12,552 nt of DNA from CSSed11-175R1 sp041685735 (lineage in GTDB: Bacteria; Actinomycetota; Nitriliruptoria; Nitriliruptorales; Nitriliruptoraceae): NCBI GenBank assembly GCA_041685735.1, contig JAWLFE010000079.1:1-12552 (forward strand). Direction: 5' to 3'. The notes under the pieces were generated by a model. It made no database searches, was not told where the DNA came from, and was given only the letters and a program-made list of their open reading frames with translations. This document shows positions 7,661 to 12,552 of this stretch, piece after piece. Each line of letters begins with the position of its first letter. Position 1 is the first letter of the stretch. The position numbers were made by a program, and so were the translations under genes.

Positions 7661-7869
7661 CCGTTCGCTTCGTCGGCGGCAACAGCACCCTCTTCGAGGA
7701 AGGTGGTGAGGTCCGCTTCACGGATGCGGTAGTTCTTGCCGACACGCAGGGCCGGCAGCTCCCCGGCCTTGATCAGCCGGTAGACGGTCATGTTGGAGAC
7801 CCGCAGCACCGCTGCGACCTCAGCCACGGTCAGCAGTGGGCCTGGTGTGGGTGTGGACCCCGTCGCCAT
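7657..7869 (-). CDS. Excisionase/BldC-like helix-turn-helix DNA-binding protein
   Basis: A 70-residue protein made almost entirely of one winged HTH of the MerR-like/excisionase (HTH_17) type: LLTVAEVAAVLRVSNMTVYRLIKAGELP at about residues 12-39, with the short wing LRVGKNYRIREADL at 41-54. It resembles the small actinobacterial regulators BldC and Rv0500A (TVAEVAALMRVSKMTVYRLV-like, from memory). An ATG start has GAGG six bases upstream. It is the first gene of the operon and overlaps pilM by TTGA, so it is translated together with the pilus alignment complex. It may bind its own leader region or other pil promoters; the target cannot be read from the sequence. No integrase or other mobile-element gene is nearby, so a role as phage excisionase is unlikely. 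Confidence 0.9.
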   Translation of the reverse strand: MATGSTPTPGPLLTVAEVAAVLRVSNMTVYRLIKAGELPALRVGKNYRIREADLTTFLEEGAVAADEANG

Positions 7870-8008
7870 CCGCTGCCTCGTCTCCTCGGTGCCGGCTGTC
7901 CGGCGCTGGTCTGCGCTGTCGTCCCGTGTCGCTCATGCTGCACGATCCCTCACGGGAACTTACTGGTGCACCACCACTAACACGGGTCTCATCTACGCGT
8001 CAACATCA
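7870..8008 (-). promoter_or_regulatory. Structured 5' leader of the HTH-pilMNO operon
   Basis: This gene-free stretch between the promoter-like element and the HTH start codon holds several inverted repeats. The segment ACACGGGA (7929-7922) can pair with either CCCGTGT (7986-7980) or TCCCGTG (7957-7951), which are mutually exclusive. A perfect 10-bp palindrome, TGGTGCACCA, lies at 7964-7973, and a small hairpin GCCGG-N4-CCGGC at 7891-7904 sits just before the ribosome binding site. It could be a regulatory leader or contain an operator for the HTH protein. No known riboswitch motif is recognised. Confidence 0.35.
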
Positions 8009-8011
8009 ACC

Positions 8012-8038
8012 GTCGACCCGCTGATGGGGGAACTTGAG
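8012..8038 (-). promoter_or_regulatory. Candidate FliA/WhiG-type promoter for the HTH-pilMNO operon
   Basis: On the minus strand, CTCAAG (8038-8033) is followed after 15 bases by GTCGAC (8017-8012), a variant of the GCCGAT found at the same distance before pilA and before the minor pilins. Compared with the pilA copy, identity extends to CTCAAGT-N13-GGYCGAYGGT. The -10 half is a weaker match to the sigma-28 consensus than in the other two copies. Transcription would begin near 8000 and give a leader of about 130 bases. Confidence 0.6.
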
Positions 8039-8066
8039 AACTACATCGGTGGGATCTCGCACGACC

Positions 8067-8087
8067 GCACATCGTCACCGGATGTGC
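8067..8087 (-). terminator. Weak hairpin after pilD
   Basis: A perfect 7-bp inverted repeat, GCACATC / GATGTGC, with a 7-base loop lies 32 bases after the pilD stop and just before the next promoter-like element. There is no U-tract and the stem is only moderately GC-rich, so it may be a weak terminator or a protein binding site instead. Confidence 0.35.
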
Positions 8088-8119
8088 CTGCGCGCTGGTG
8101 TGCGGTGTGGGAAGAACAG

Positions 8120-8920
8120 CTACAGCCCCAGCACGGAACGGACCAGCCCGACCGCTGGCTCCCGGGCGAGGATGACCACCATGGTCCCGACGGCGAGGTA
8201 GGGGCCGAAGGGGATCCGGCTGGCGAGCTTCGCGCGCCCCGCCACCAGCAGCACCACCGCGATCAGCACCGCGGAGATGATGGTCGCGTAGGCGAAGGCC
8301 ACCAGCTCCAGGCCACCGAGAAAGCCGAGCACCAGGGCAAGGGAGATCGCCAGCTTGATGTCACCCATCCCGATGCCGACCTGGCCGCGCAGCAGCCGGA
8401 AGGCCTCGGACAGTGCCAGCATGAAGGCCGGGACCGTGATGGCGGCGATCAGGCCACGCACCAGCGCCCCCCAGCTGCCGTCGAGCGCCGCGGCGATGGC
8501 CACCAGCGGCAGCAGCACCAGGGGCAGGCGCAGGGTGAGCCGGTTGGGGATGATGCGGTGCTCGATGTCGATGGCCGTGGCGACCACCAGCGACCACGTC
8601 AGCACGAGCAGGGCCGGCAGCAGCGGGTCGAGGCCCCAGCGCCACGCGACGATGCCGAACAGCGTGCCGGTGATCACCTCGACGGCGAGGTAGCGGGGGC
8701 TGATGGGGGCGTCGCAGTACCGGCACCGCCCCCGCAGCAGCAGCCAACTGAGAACGGGCACGTTGTCGGCCGCACGGATCTGCGTCCCGCAGCTCGGACA
8801 GCTCGAGCGCTTCGGCTCGCTGACCGTGCCACCCGCCGGCCAGCGGTGGATCGGCACGTTGGCGAAGGAGCCGACCACCAGCCCGAACAGGACCGCACTG
8901 ACGACCAGGAACGCCTCCAC
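8120..8920 (-). CDS. pilD: Prepilin peptidase / N-methyltransferase
   Basis: A 266-residue polytopic inner-membrane aspartic protease that removes the leader of PilA and the minor prepilins after Gly and methylates the new N-terminus. The N-terminal methyltransferase domain is complete: GSFANVPIHRWP (17-28), then the zinc-binding cysteines C41, C44, C66 and C69 in CPSCG and CRYCD. The catalytic aspartates are D118 (in TAIDIEHRIIPN) and D187 (in GMGDIKL), both present. Several hydrophobic segments account for the membrane topology. The GTG start at 8920 has AGGAGG four bases upstream. The gene lies downstream of pilA behind a strong hairpin; no copy of the shared CTCAAG promoter element precedes it, so it may be served by partial read-through from pilA or by an unrecognised promoter in 8921-8985. 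Confidence 0.96.
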   Translation of the reverse strand: MEAFLVVSAVLFGLVVGSFANVPIHRWPAGGTVSEPKRSSCPSCGTQIRAADNVPVLSWLLLRGRCRYCDAPISPRYLAVEVITGTLFGIVAWRWGLDPLLPALLVLTWSLVVATAIDIEHRIIPNRLTLRLPLVLLPLVAIAAALDGSWGALVRGLIAAITVPAFMLALSEAFRLLRGQVGIGMGDIKLAISLALVLGFLGGLELVAFAYATIISAVLIAVVLLVAGRAKLASRIPFGPYLAVGTMVVILAREPAVGLVRSVLGL

Positions 8921-8985
8921 GGTGCCTCCTGGTGCGAACGAGGGCTGTTCGAAGGGCTACTCGGACGGCTGCGCACGCTACCCAC

Positions 8986-9023
8986 ACGCGGGTGGGGCGG
9001 CCCGAAGGCCGCCCCACCCGCGT
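8986..9023 (-). terminator. Strong UUCG-capped hairpin after pilA
   Basis: A perfect 17-bp inverted repeat whose arms are 8986-9002 and 9007-9023. Read on the minus strand the loop is UUCG closed by C-G, the extra-stable tetraloop. It starts 28 bases after the pilA stop. No U-tract follows, as is common for actinobacterial terminators. It may end most pilA transcripts and protect their 3' ends, letting the pilin be made in excess over pilD. Confidence 0.85.
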
Positions 9024-9051
9024 TGGTACTAATCATGCGAGCTCGGTCAGG

Positions 9052-9474
9052 TCAGCATCCTCCCGACTCGATGTCGCCGATCCCGCCGGCGTCCGACGTG
9101 TAGGTGATTTTCGCTGTGCCGTCGACCCGGGTGTCGTCACCGCACAGGGTGAAAGCGGTCGGCGTGGCTCCCCGTGTGTAGGTGAAGGACTGCTCCGTTG
9201 GCGCACCTCCCAACAGATCCGTAGCGAGGGCGTCCTCGTCGACGTCACCATCTTCCGGGTAGCTGCCGCCGTCCTGAACAGCTTCGGCCTCAATCTCCAG
9301 AGCCATATTACGCACGTTCGAAGTGAGCTCCGACTCCCACGCCCGCTCGCGCTGGGACAGGAACGCCGGGATCGCGATCGCGGCCAGGATGCCGATGATG
9401 AGGACCACGACCAGCAGCTCGATGAGGGTGAAGCCCTCCTCGCTCTTCTTCTCTTCGATCTTGGTAGCGAGCAT
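9052..9474 (-). CDS. pilA: Major type IV pilin
   Basis: A 140-residue prepilin with a charged 14-residue leader (MLATKIEEKKSEEG) and the canonical motif G-FTLIELLVVVLIIGILAAIAIP. Mature Phe is residue 15, and Glu at mature position 5 is residue 19. The hydrophobic alpha-1 helix runs to about residue 39 and continues as an amphipathic helix to about 65. The small C-terminal beta domain contains two cysteines, C111 and the terminal residue C140, which could form the D-region disulfide. Size and motif fit the major pilin; it is polymerised by PilB/PilC and retracted by PilT. The ATG at 9474 is chosen because AAGGAG lies seven bases upstream and gives a normal leader; the open frame further upstream runs through a structured leader. 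The gene is monocistronic-looking, with its own promoter-like element, riboswitch-like leader and strong terminator. Confidence 0.95.
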   Translation of the reverse strand: MLATKIEEKKSEEGFTLIELLVVVLIIGILAAIAIPAFLSQRERAWESELTSNVRNMALEIEAEAVQDGGSYPEDGDVDEDALATDLLGGAPTEQSFTYTRGATPTAFTLCGDDTRVDGTAKITYTSDAGGIGDIESGGC

Positions 9475-9503
9475 GTACCCGCTCCTTCCATGATGGCGAT
9501 GAT

Positions 9504-9540
9504 GGACCTGTGCTGACGAGCGCCTCCTCGGCACAGGTCC
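9504..9540 (-). promoter_or_regulatory. Long hairpin in the pilA leader, candidate expression platform
   Basis: A perfect 10-bp inverted repeat, GGACCTGTGC / GCACAGGTCC, encloses a 17-base loop that itself can fold CGAG-N6-CTCG. It ends 29 bases before the pilA start codon and lies just downstream of the aptamer. No U-tract follows. The loop segment GAGGC (9526-9522) is complementary to GCCUC (9570-9566) in the 3' side of the aptamer, offering a possible switch between two folds. Confidence 0.55.
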
Positions 9541-9557
9541 CGCCGGATAAAGGCGGG
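9539..9557 (-). promoter_or_regulatory. Small hairpin between aptamer and long hairpin
   Basis: CCCGCC (9557-9552) and GGCGGG (9544-9539) form a 6-bp GC stem with a 7-base loop (TTTATCC). Its 3' arm shares two bases with the 5' arm of the longer hairpin at 9540-9504, so the two complete stems cannot form at once. It may be part of the riboswitch expression platform. Confidence 0.35.
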
Positions 9558-9561
9558 GCGT

Positions 9562-9652
9562 GCGCGAGGCAGCCGGATGACCGTCCACCGAGGTGGCGAG
9601 GTCCCGTGGCTTTGCTTGCCGGCCTCACGACCGGGTCGCCCTTGTCACGCGC
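9562..9652 (-). promoter_or_regulatory. c-di-GMP-I (GEMM-I) riboswitch-like aptamer in the pilA leader
   Basis: The 91-base segment has the GEMM-I layout. In order on the minus strand: a P1 5' arm GCGCG (9652-9648); GACAAGGGC (9646-9638); a 6-bp stem CCGGUC/GGCCGG capped by the GNRA tetraloop GUGA (9634-9619); CAAGCAAAGCC (9618-9608), matching the hallmark ACGCAAAGCC with one change; a P3 stem GGGACC...GGUCAUCC with an inner CCAC/GUGG hairpin; CUGCC (9572-9568); and the P1 3' arm CGCGC (9566-9562). From GGGC to GCC, segment lengths are identical to the Vc2 aptamer as I remember it. The base matching the specificity position G20 is G, which points to c-di-GMP rather than cGAMP. Differences are GAC in place of AAA after GGGC, and A for C in the GACGCAAA stretch. 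It lies about ten bases after the expected transcription start. Confidence 0.75.
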
Positions 9653-9671
9653 GGTGCTCGTCCCCCTCACC

Positions 9672-9698
9672 ATCGGCCACCCAGCGTGGTGACTTGAG
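9672..9698 (-). promoter_or_regulatory. Candidate FliA/WhiG-type promoter for pilA
   Basis: CTCAAG (9698-9693) and GCCGAT (9677-9672) on the minus strand are 15 bases apart, as in the two other copies in the window. GCCGAT followed by GG is close to the GCCGATAA -10 of sigma-28 family promoters. Transcription would begin near 9662, just before the riboswitch-like aptamer, leaving a leader of about 190 bases before pilA. Confidence 0.7.
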
Positions 9699-9733
9699 GA
9701 ACTCGTCCACGAACTTCTCCGGACCACACACAG

Positions 9734-9764
9734 CAGGGGCGCGAGCTGCACGCCCGCGCCCCTG
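9734..9764 (-). terminator. Hairpin after pilC
   Basis: A perfect 10-bp inverted repeat, CAGGGGCGCG / CGCGCCCCTG, with an 11-base loop begins 26 bases after the pilC stop. No U-tract follows. It probably ends the pilT-pilC transcript and isolates the pilA promoter region, which begins 35 bases further on. Confidence 0.7.
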
Positions 9765-9789
9765 TCATCCCTGTCGCCCTGCCGCTGCC

Positions 9790-11028
9790 CTACTGGATCA
9801 TGTCGAAGATGGCGAACATCGGCATGTAGAGCGCGATGACCATGCCGCCGACGATCCCGCCGATCACACCGATGAGCAGCGGCTCCATCATCGCGGTCAA
9901 CGACTCCGTGGTCGACTCGATCTCCATGTCGTAGAAGTCCGCGACCTTGGCGAGCATGCCGTCGACGTTGCCGGTCTCCTCACCGACGGCGATCATCTGC
10001 ACCACCATCGGCGGGAACACCTCGTGGGTACTCAGGGGCCGGTTGATCGACTCGCCCTCGCGCACGGAGCTCTGCACGTCACGCACCGCGTGGGAGATCG
10101 GGCCGCTGTTGACCGTCTCCGCGGTGATCTCCAAGCCCTGGAGGATCGGCACACCGGCGGCCAGCAGGGTGGAGAGGTTGCGTGCGAAGCGGCTGAGGGC
10201 GATCTTGTGAAACAACGGGCCGAAGACCGGCAGCCGCAGCTTCAGGCGGTCGATGTTGTAGCGGCCCTTCTCCGTCGACCTGACCCGCTTGTAGGCGAAC
10301 CACAGCGCGATCGGCAGCCCCAGCAGCACGACCGCACCGAGCCACGATGCCACGAACTCCGAGAGCACCACCAACATGCGGGTCAGCCAGGGCAGGTCAC
10401 CACCGAGGTCGTTGAACATCCCCTCGAAGACCGGGACGATGAAGATCAGCATCGCCGCTGACAGCAGGATCGCCATCACGAAGACCACGACGGGGTAGGT
10501 CATGGCGGATTTGATCTTGCCACGCAGCTTGACGTCGGCCTCGTACATCGTCGCCACGCGCATGAGCACCTGGTCGAGCATCCCGGCAGCCTCACCGGCG
10601 CGCACCATGGCGACGTAGAGCTTGGGGAAGACCTTGGGGTGCTCGGCCAGGGAGGCGGACAGGCTCTGGCCCGCCTCCACCTCACCCCGGACCTCGTCGA
10701 TGACCTCGCCGAGCTTCTTGTTCTCGGTCTGCTCGGCGAGGATCGACAGCGCCCGGATCAGCGACAGCCCGGAGTTGATCATCGTCGCGAACTGGCGCGA
10801 GAAGATCGCCAGATCCTTGAGCTTCACGCGGTCGGACAGGCCGGGGATCTTGATCTCGGTCTGGAGACCGGTGTCCTTGACCGCCTCGATGCTCACCGGC
10901 GAGTACCCCATGGAGGTGAGCTTGGCCGCGACGGCCGCCTGGTTGTCAGCCTCGAGCTGGCCGGTGACCATCTTCCCCTGCCGGTCACGGACCTGGTAGT
11001 CGAACTTGGTGAGCGTGGGGGCGGCCAT
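9790..11028 (-). CDS. pilC: Type IV pilus inner-membrane platform protein PilC
   Basis: A 412-residue polytopic membrane protein with two T2SSF (GspF/PilC) domains. The first spans about residues 73-196, with FSRQFATMINSGLSL, AMVRAGEAAGMLD and YPVVVFVMAI. The second spans about 276-398, with FARNLSTLLAAGVPILQGLE, VGEETGNVDGML and EPLLIGVIGGIVGGMVIALY. An N-terminal region of about 60 residues (FDYQVRDRQGKMVTGQLEADN) is typical. Length matches the family. PilC is the rotor-like platform that couples ATPase motion by PilB and PilT to pilin insertion and removal. The ATG at 11028 has AGGAG seven bases upstream and gives the standard N-terminus; the frame is open upstream but that part is the intergenic gap and the end of pilT. 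The pilT gene ends 41 bp upstream, so the two are likely cotranscribed. Confidence 0.96.
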   Translation of the reverse strand: MAAPTLTKFDYQVRDRQGKMVTGQLEADNQAAVAAKLTSMGYSPVSIEAVKDTGLQTEIKIPGLSDRVKLKDLAIFSRQFATMINSGLSLIRALSILAEQTENKKLGEVIDEVRGEVEAGQSLSASLAEHPKVFPKLYVAMVRAGEAAGMLDQVLMRVATMYEADVKLRGKIKSAMTYPVVVFVMAILLSAAMLIFIVPVFEGMFNDLGGDLPWLTRMLVVLSEFVASWLGAVVLLGLPIALWFAYKRVRSTEKGRYNIDRLKLRLPVFGPLFHKIALSRFARNLSTLLAAGVPILQGLEITAETVNSGPISHAVRDVQSSVREGESINRPLSTHEVFPPMVVQMIAVGEETGNVDGMLAKVADFYDMEIESTTESLTAMMEPLLIGVIGGIVGGMVIALYMPMFAIFDMIQ

Positions 11029-11069
11029 CGGGGTGCTCCTCGGGTGCGGTACAGCTGTGGGACGGGCGC

Positions 11070-12552
11070 TCAGGCGCGGCCGGCCAGACGGTTGAACTCG
11101 TTGACGTTGTTGCACTTCTCCAGCGCGGCGTCGTAGCTGATCGTGCCGGCCTTGACCAGCTGCGCCAGGGACTGGTCCATGGCGATCATCCCGTCCTTCG
11201 CGCCGGCCTGGATCGCGGAGTAGACCTGGTGGGTCTTGCCCTCACGGATCAGGTTCTTGATCCCGGAGGTGGTGACCAGCACCTCCGTCGCGGCGGTGCG
11301 GCCCTTGCCGTCGGCGGTCTTGATCAGGGTCTGGCACACCACGCCCTTGAGCGCACCGGCGAGCATCACCCGGATCTGCTCCTGCTGGTGGGGCGGGAAC
11401 ACGTCGATGATGCGGTCGATCGACTGGGGCGCGTCCTGGGTGTGCAGGGTCCCGAAGACCAGGTGCCCGGTCTCCGCCGCGGTCAGCGCGATCTGGATCG
11501 TCTCGAGGTCGCGCATCTCCCCCACCAGGATGATGTCGGGGTCCTGACGCAGCACGTGCTTGAGCGCCGGCGCGAACCCGTGGGTGTCGGTGCCGACCTC
11601 ACGCTGGTTGACCACGCACCGCTTGTGCTGGTGCAGGAACTCGATCGGGTCCTCGACGGTCATGATGTGGGCCGCGCGGTTGCGGTTGGCGAGGTCGATC
11701 AGCGACGCGAGCGTCGTCGACTTGCCGGAGCCGGTCGGCCCGGTCACCAGCACGAACCCCCGGGGCAGGTAGGCGAAGTTGGCGACCTGCTCGGGGATAC
11801 CGAGGTCCTCCAGCGGCAGGATCTCGAAGGGGATCACCCGCATCACGGCGCCCATGGCGTCGCGCTGCTGGAAGATGTTGACACGGAACCGCGCCAGGTT
11901 GTGCACCGAGTAGCTCATGTCCAGCTCGAGGTCGTTCTCGAAGGCCTCGCGCTGCTTCTGGGTCATGATGGCGTAGAGCAGCTTCTGCAGCTCGTCGGGG
12001 ACCAGCTTCGGGAAGTCGTCGAGGTGGGTGAGCTCACCGTTGACCCGGATCGAGGGCGGGATGCCCACGGTCAGGTGCAGGTCGGATCCGCCGCGCTCAA
12101 CCAGGGTGGCGAGCAGGACGTCGAGGTCGAGTTCGCTGTCCTCCTCCGACATCAGCCGGGCACCGCCCTGGGACGGCGGGGCGACCTCGCGTACCTGGGA
12201 GCGTCTCCTGGCCGAGGGCGCCGCGGCGCCGTTCCCACCGGTAGCCGGGGCGTCCCCGTTGTCGGCGGCATGGCCGTTGCCCGCGGCATGGCCGTTGCCG
12301 ACCGCCTGGCCGTTGCCCGCGGCATGCCCGTTGCCCGCGCCGTGCCCGTCGCCACGGCCCTCGGCAGGTGCCGGCGGCGTGGCCGGCTGGGTGGCCGGTC
12401 CGGGCGACGGACCCCCGCCAGGACGTGGTGCGGCGGCCGGTGGCTCAGGCCGTGCGGCCGGTCGCGGGGGCGGCGCCGCACCCGCGCCCTGCGCCGCGAT
12501 CGCCTCGACCAGCGCCCGCCGGGGCGCCAGGGCGAGCTCCACGGGTACACCC
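11070..12552 (-). CDS. pilT: Type IV pilus retraction ATPase PilT with N-terminal extension (5' end outside window)
   Basis: PilT is the hexameric ATPase that powers pilus retraction. Counting from the GTG at 12542, the PilT core starts near residue 131 (MSEEDSELDLDVLL) and is complete: SDLHLTVGIPPSIRVNGEL (153-171), Walker A GPTGSGKST (268-276), the Asp box MTVEDPIEFL, Walker B IILVGEMRD (337-345), the His box GTLHTQDA (364-371) and the PilT-specific GIKNLIREGK (427-436). Before the core lies about 110 residues of Pro/Ala/Gly-rich linker including a six-residue repeat, and before that PVELALAPRRALVEAI, resembling the end of an MshEN/GspE N-terminal domain. The frame remains open to the window edge, so the true start is probably beyond it and the protein is likely larger than ordinary PilT (about 350-370 residues). 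An internal ATG at 12152 could make a PilT-sized product but has only a poor ribosome binding site. Confidence 0.93.
   Translation of the reverse strand, partial: GVPVELALAPRRALVEAIAAQGAGAAPPPRPAARPEPPAAAPRPGGGPSPGPATQPATPPAPAEGRGDGHGAGNGHAAGNGQAVGNGHAAGNGHAADNGDAPATGGNGAAAPSARRRSQVREVAPPSQGGARLMSEEDSELDLDVLLATLVERGGSDLHLTVGIPPSIRVNGELTHLDDFPKLVPDELQKLLYAIMTQKQREAFENDLELDMSYSVHNLARFRVNIFQQRDAMGAVMRVIPFEILPLEDLGIPEQVANFAYLPRGFVLVTGPTGSGKSTTLASLIDLANRNRAAHIMTVEDPIEFLHQHKRCVVNQREVGTDTHGFAPALKHVLRQDPDIILVGEMRDLETIQIALTAAETGHLVFGTLHTQDAPQSIDRIIDVFPPHQQEQIRVMLAGALKGVVCQTLIKTADGKGRTAATEVLVTTSGIKNLIREGKTHQVYSAIQAGAKDGMIAMDQSLAQLVKAGTISYDAALEKCNNVNEFNRLAGRA
12246..12353 (-). repeat. 18-bp tandem repeat in the PilT linker
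   Basis: Six 18-bp units encode the hexapeptide (G/D)-(N/D)-G-(H/Q/D)-(A/G)-(A/V/P), most often GNGHAA, at residues 64-99 counted from the GTG at 12542. Units are close in DNA sequence (several near-identical GCATGGCCGTTGCCCGCG copies on the plus strand), suggesting recent expansion and possible length variation between strains. The protein stretch is flexible and low in complexity. Confidence 0.85.

Noticed and set aside
7657..7869. The excisionase-like gene as a sign of an integrated phage or plasmid
   Set aside because: No integrase, attachment repeat or change in base composition nearby; it overlaps pilM and resembles chromosomal actinobacterial regulators.
7960..7992. An 11-codon leader-peptide-like ORF (ATG to TAA, minus strand) in the HTH-pilMNO leader
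   Set aside because: No ribosome binding site upstream and no run of one regulatory amino acid beyond three valines; too weak to annotate as an attenuator peptide.
7975..8003. A sigma-70-like pair, TTGACG-N17-TTAGTG, before the HTH gene on the minus strand
   Set aside because: The -10 is poor, and the nearby CTCAAG-N15-GTCGAC element is supported by two further copies at equal spacing in other pil intergenic regions.
7790..9103. A 437-codon plus-strand frame crossing pilD and the intergenic regions
   Set aside because: It spans the promoter, hairpin and leader of the opposite strand and has a low-complexity His/Gln/Arg-rich translation with no domain.
9601..9620. A sigma-54-like TGGC...TTGC pattern on the plus strand upstream of pilA
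   Set aside because: Spacing between the GG and GC elements is wrong, the direction is away from pilA, and the bases are explained by the riboswitch-like aptamer.

Overview
The window is a type IV pilus (T4P) gene cluster on the minus strand of a very GC-rich genome. It ends in the 5' part of a chorismate synthase gene. The AroC sequence, the GC-rich codon use, the Rv0500A/BldC-like small regulator, the lack of any outer-membrane secretin gene in the window and the hairpins without U-tracts all suggest an actinobacterium. A deep-branching lineage (Nitriliruptor/Egibacter/Euzebya type) is my inference; I could not run a similarity search.

In transcription order (high to low coordinates) the layout is: pilT (retraction ATPase, 5' end outside the window) and pilC (platform protein); a hairpin; an intergenic region with a promoter-like element and a c-di-GMP-I (GEMM-I) riboswitch-like aptamer; pilA (major pilin); a very strong UUCG-capped hairpin; pilD (prepilin peptidase); a weak hairpin; a promoter-like element and a structured leader; a small excisionase/BldC-like HTH gene overlapping pilM, then pilN, pilO and a PilP/GspC-like gene, joined by 4-bp overlaps; a GC hairpin; another promoter-like element; three tightly packed minor-pilin genes (a 488-residue prepilin with large C-terminal domains, a PilW/GspJ-like prepilin and a PilX-like protein with six cysteines); and aroC, running off the left edge.

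Together these encode most of a T4aP machine: the retraction motor PilT, inner-membrane platform PilC, alignment complex PilM-PilN-PilO-(PilP), leader peptidase PilD, major pilin and a probable tip complex of minor pilins. The extension ATPase PilB is not seen and may lie just beyond the right edge.

The most interesting signal is regulatory. Three intergenic regions (before pilA, before the HTH-pilM operon and before the minor-pilin operon) carry the same bipartite element, CTCAAG-N15-GYCGAY. It resembles a FliA/WhiG (sigma-28 family) promoter, and each copy sits just after a hairpin that follows the preceding gene. The pilA copy is placed so that the transcript would begin about ten bases before a c-di-GMP-I-type aptamer. 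The visible N-terminal tail of PilT also resembles the end of an MshEN/GspE-N domain, a family whose members can bind c-di-GMP. The window therefore suggests a pilus regulon under a motility-type sigma factor, with c-di-GMP acting on pilin synthesis and perhaps on the retraction motor.
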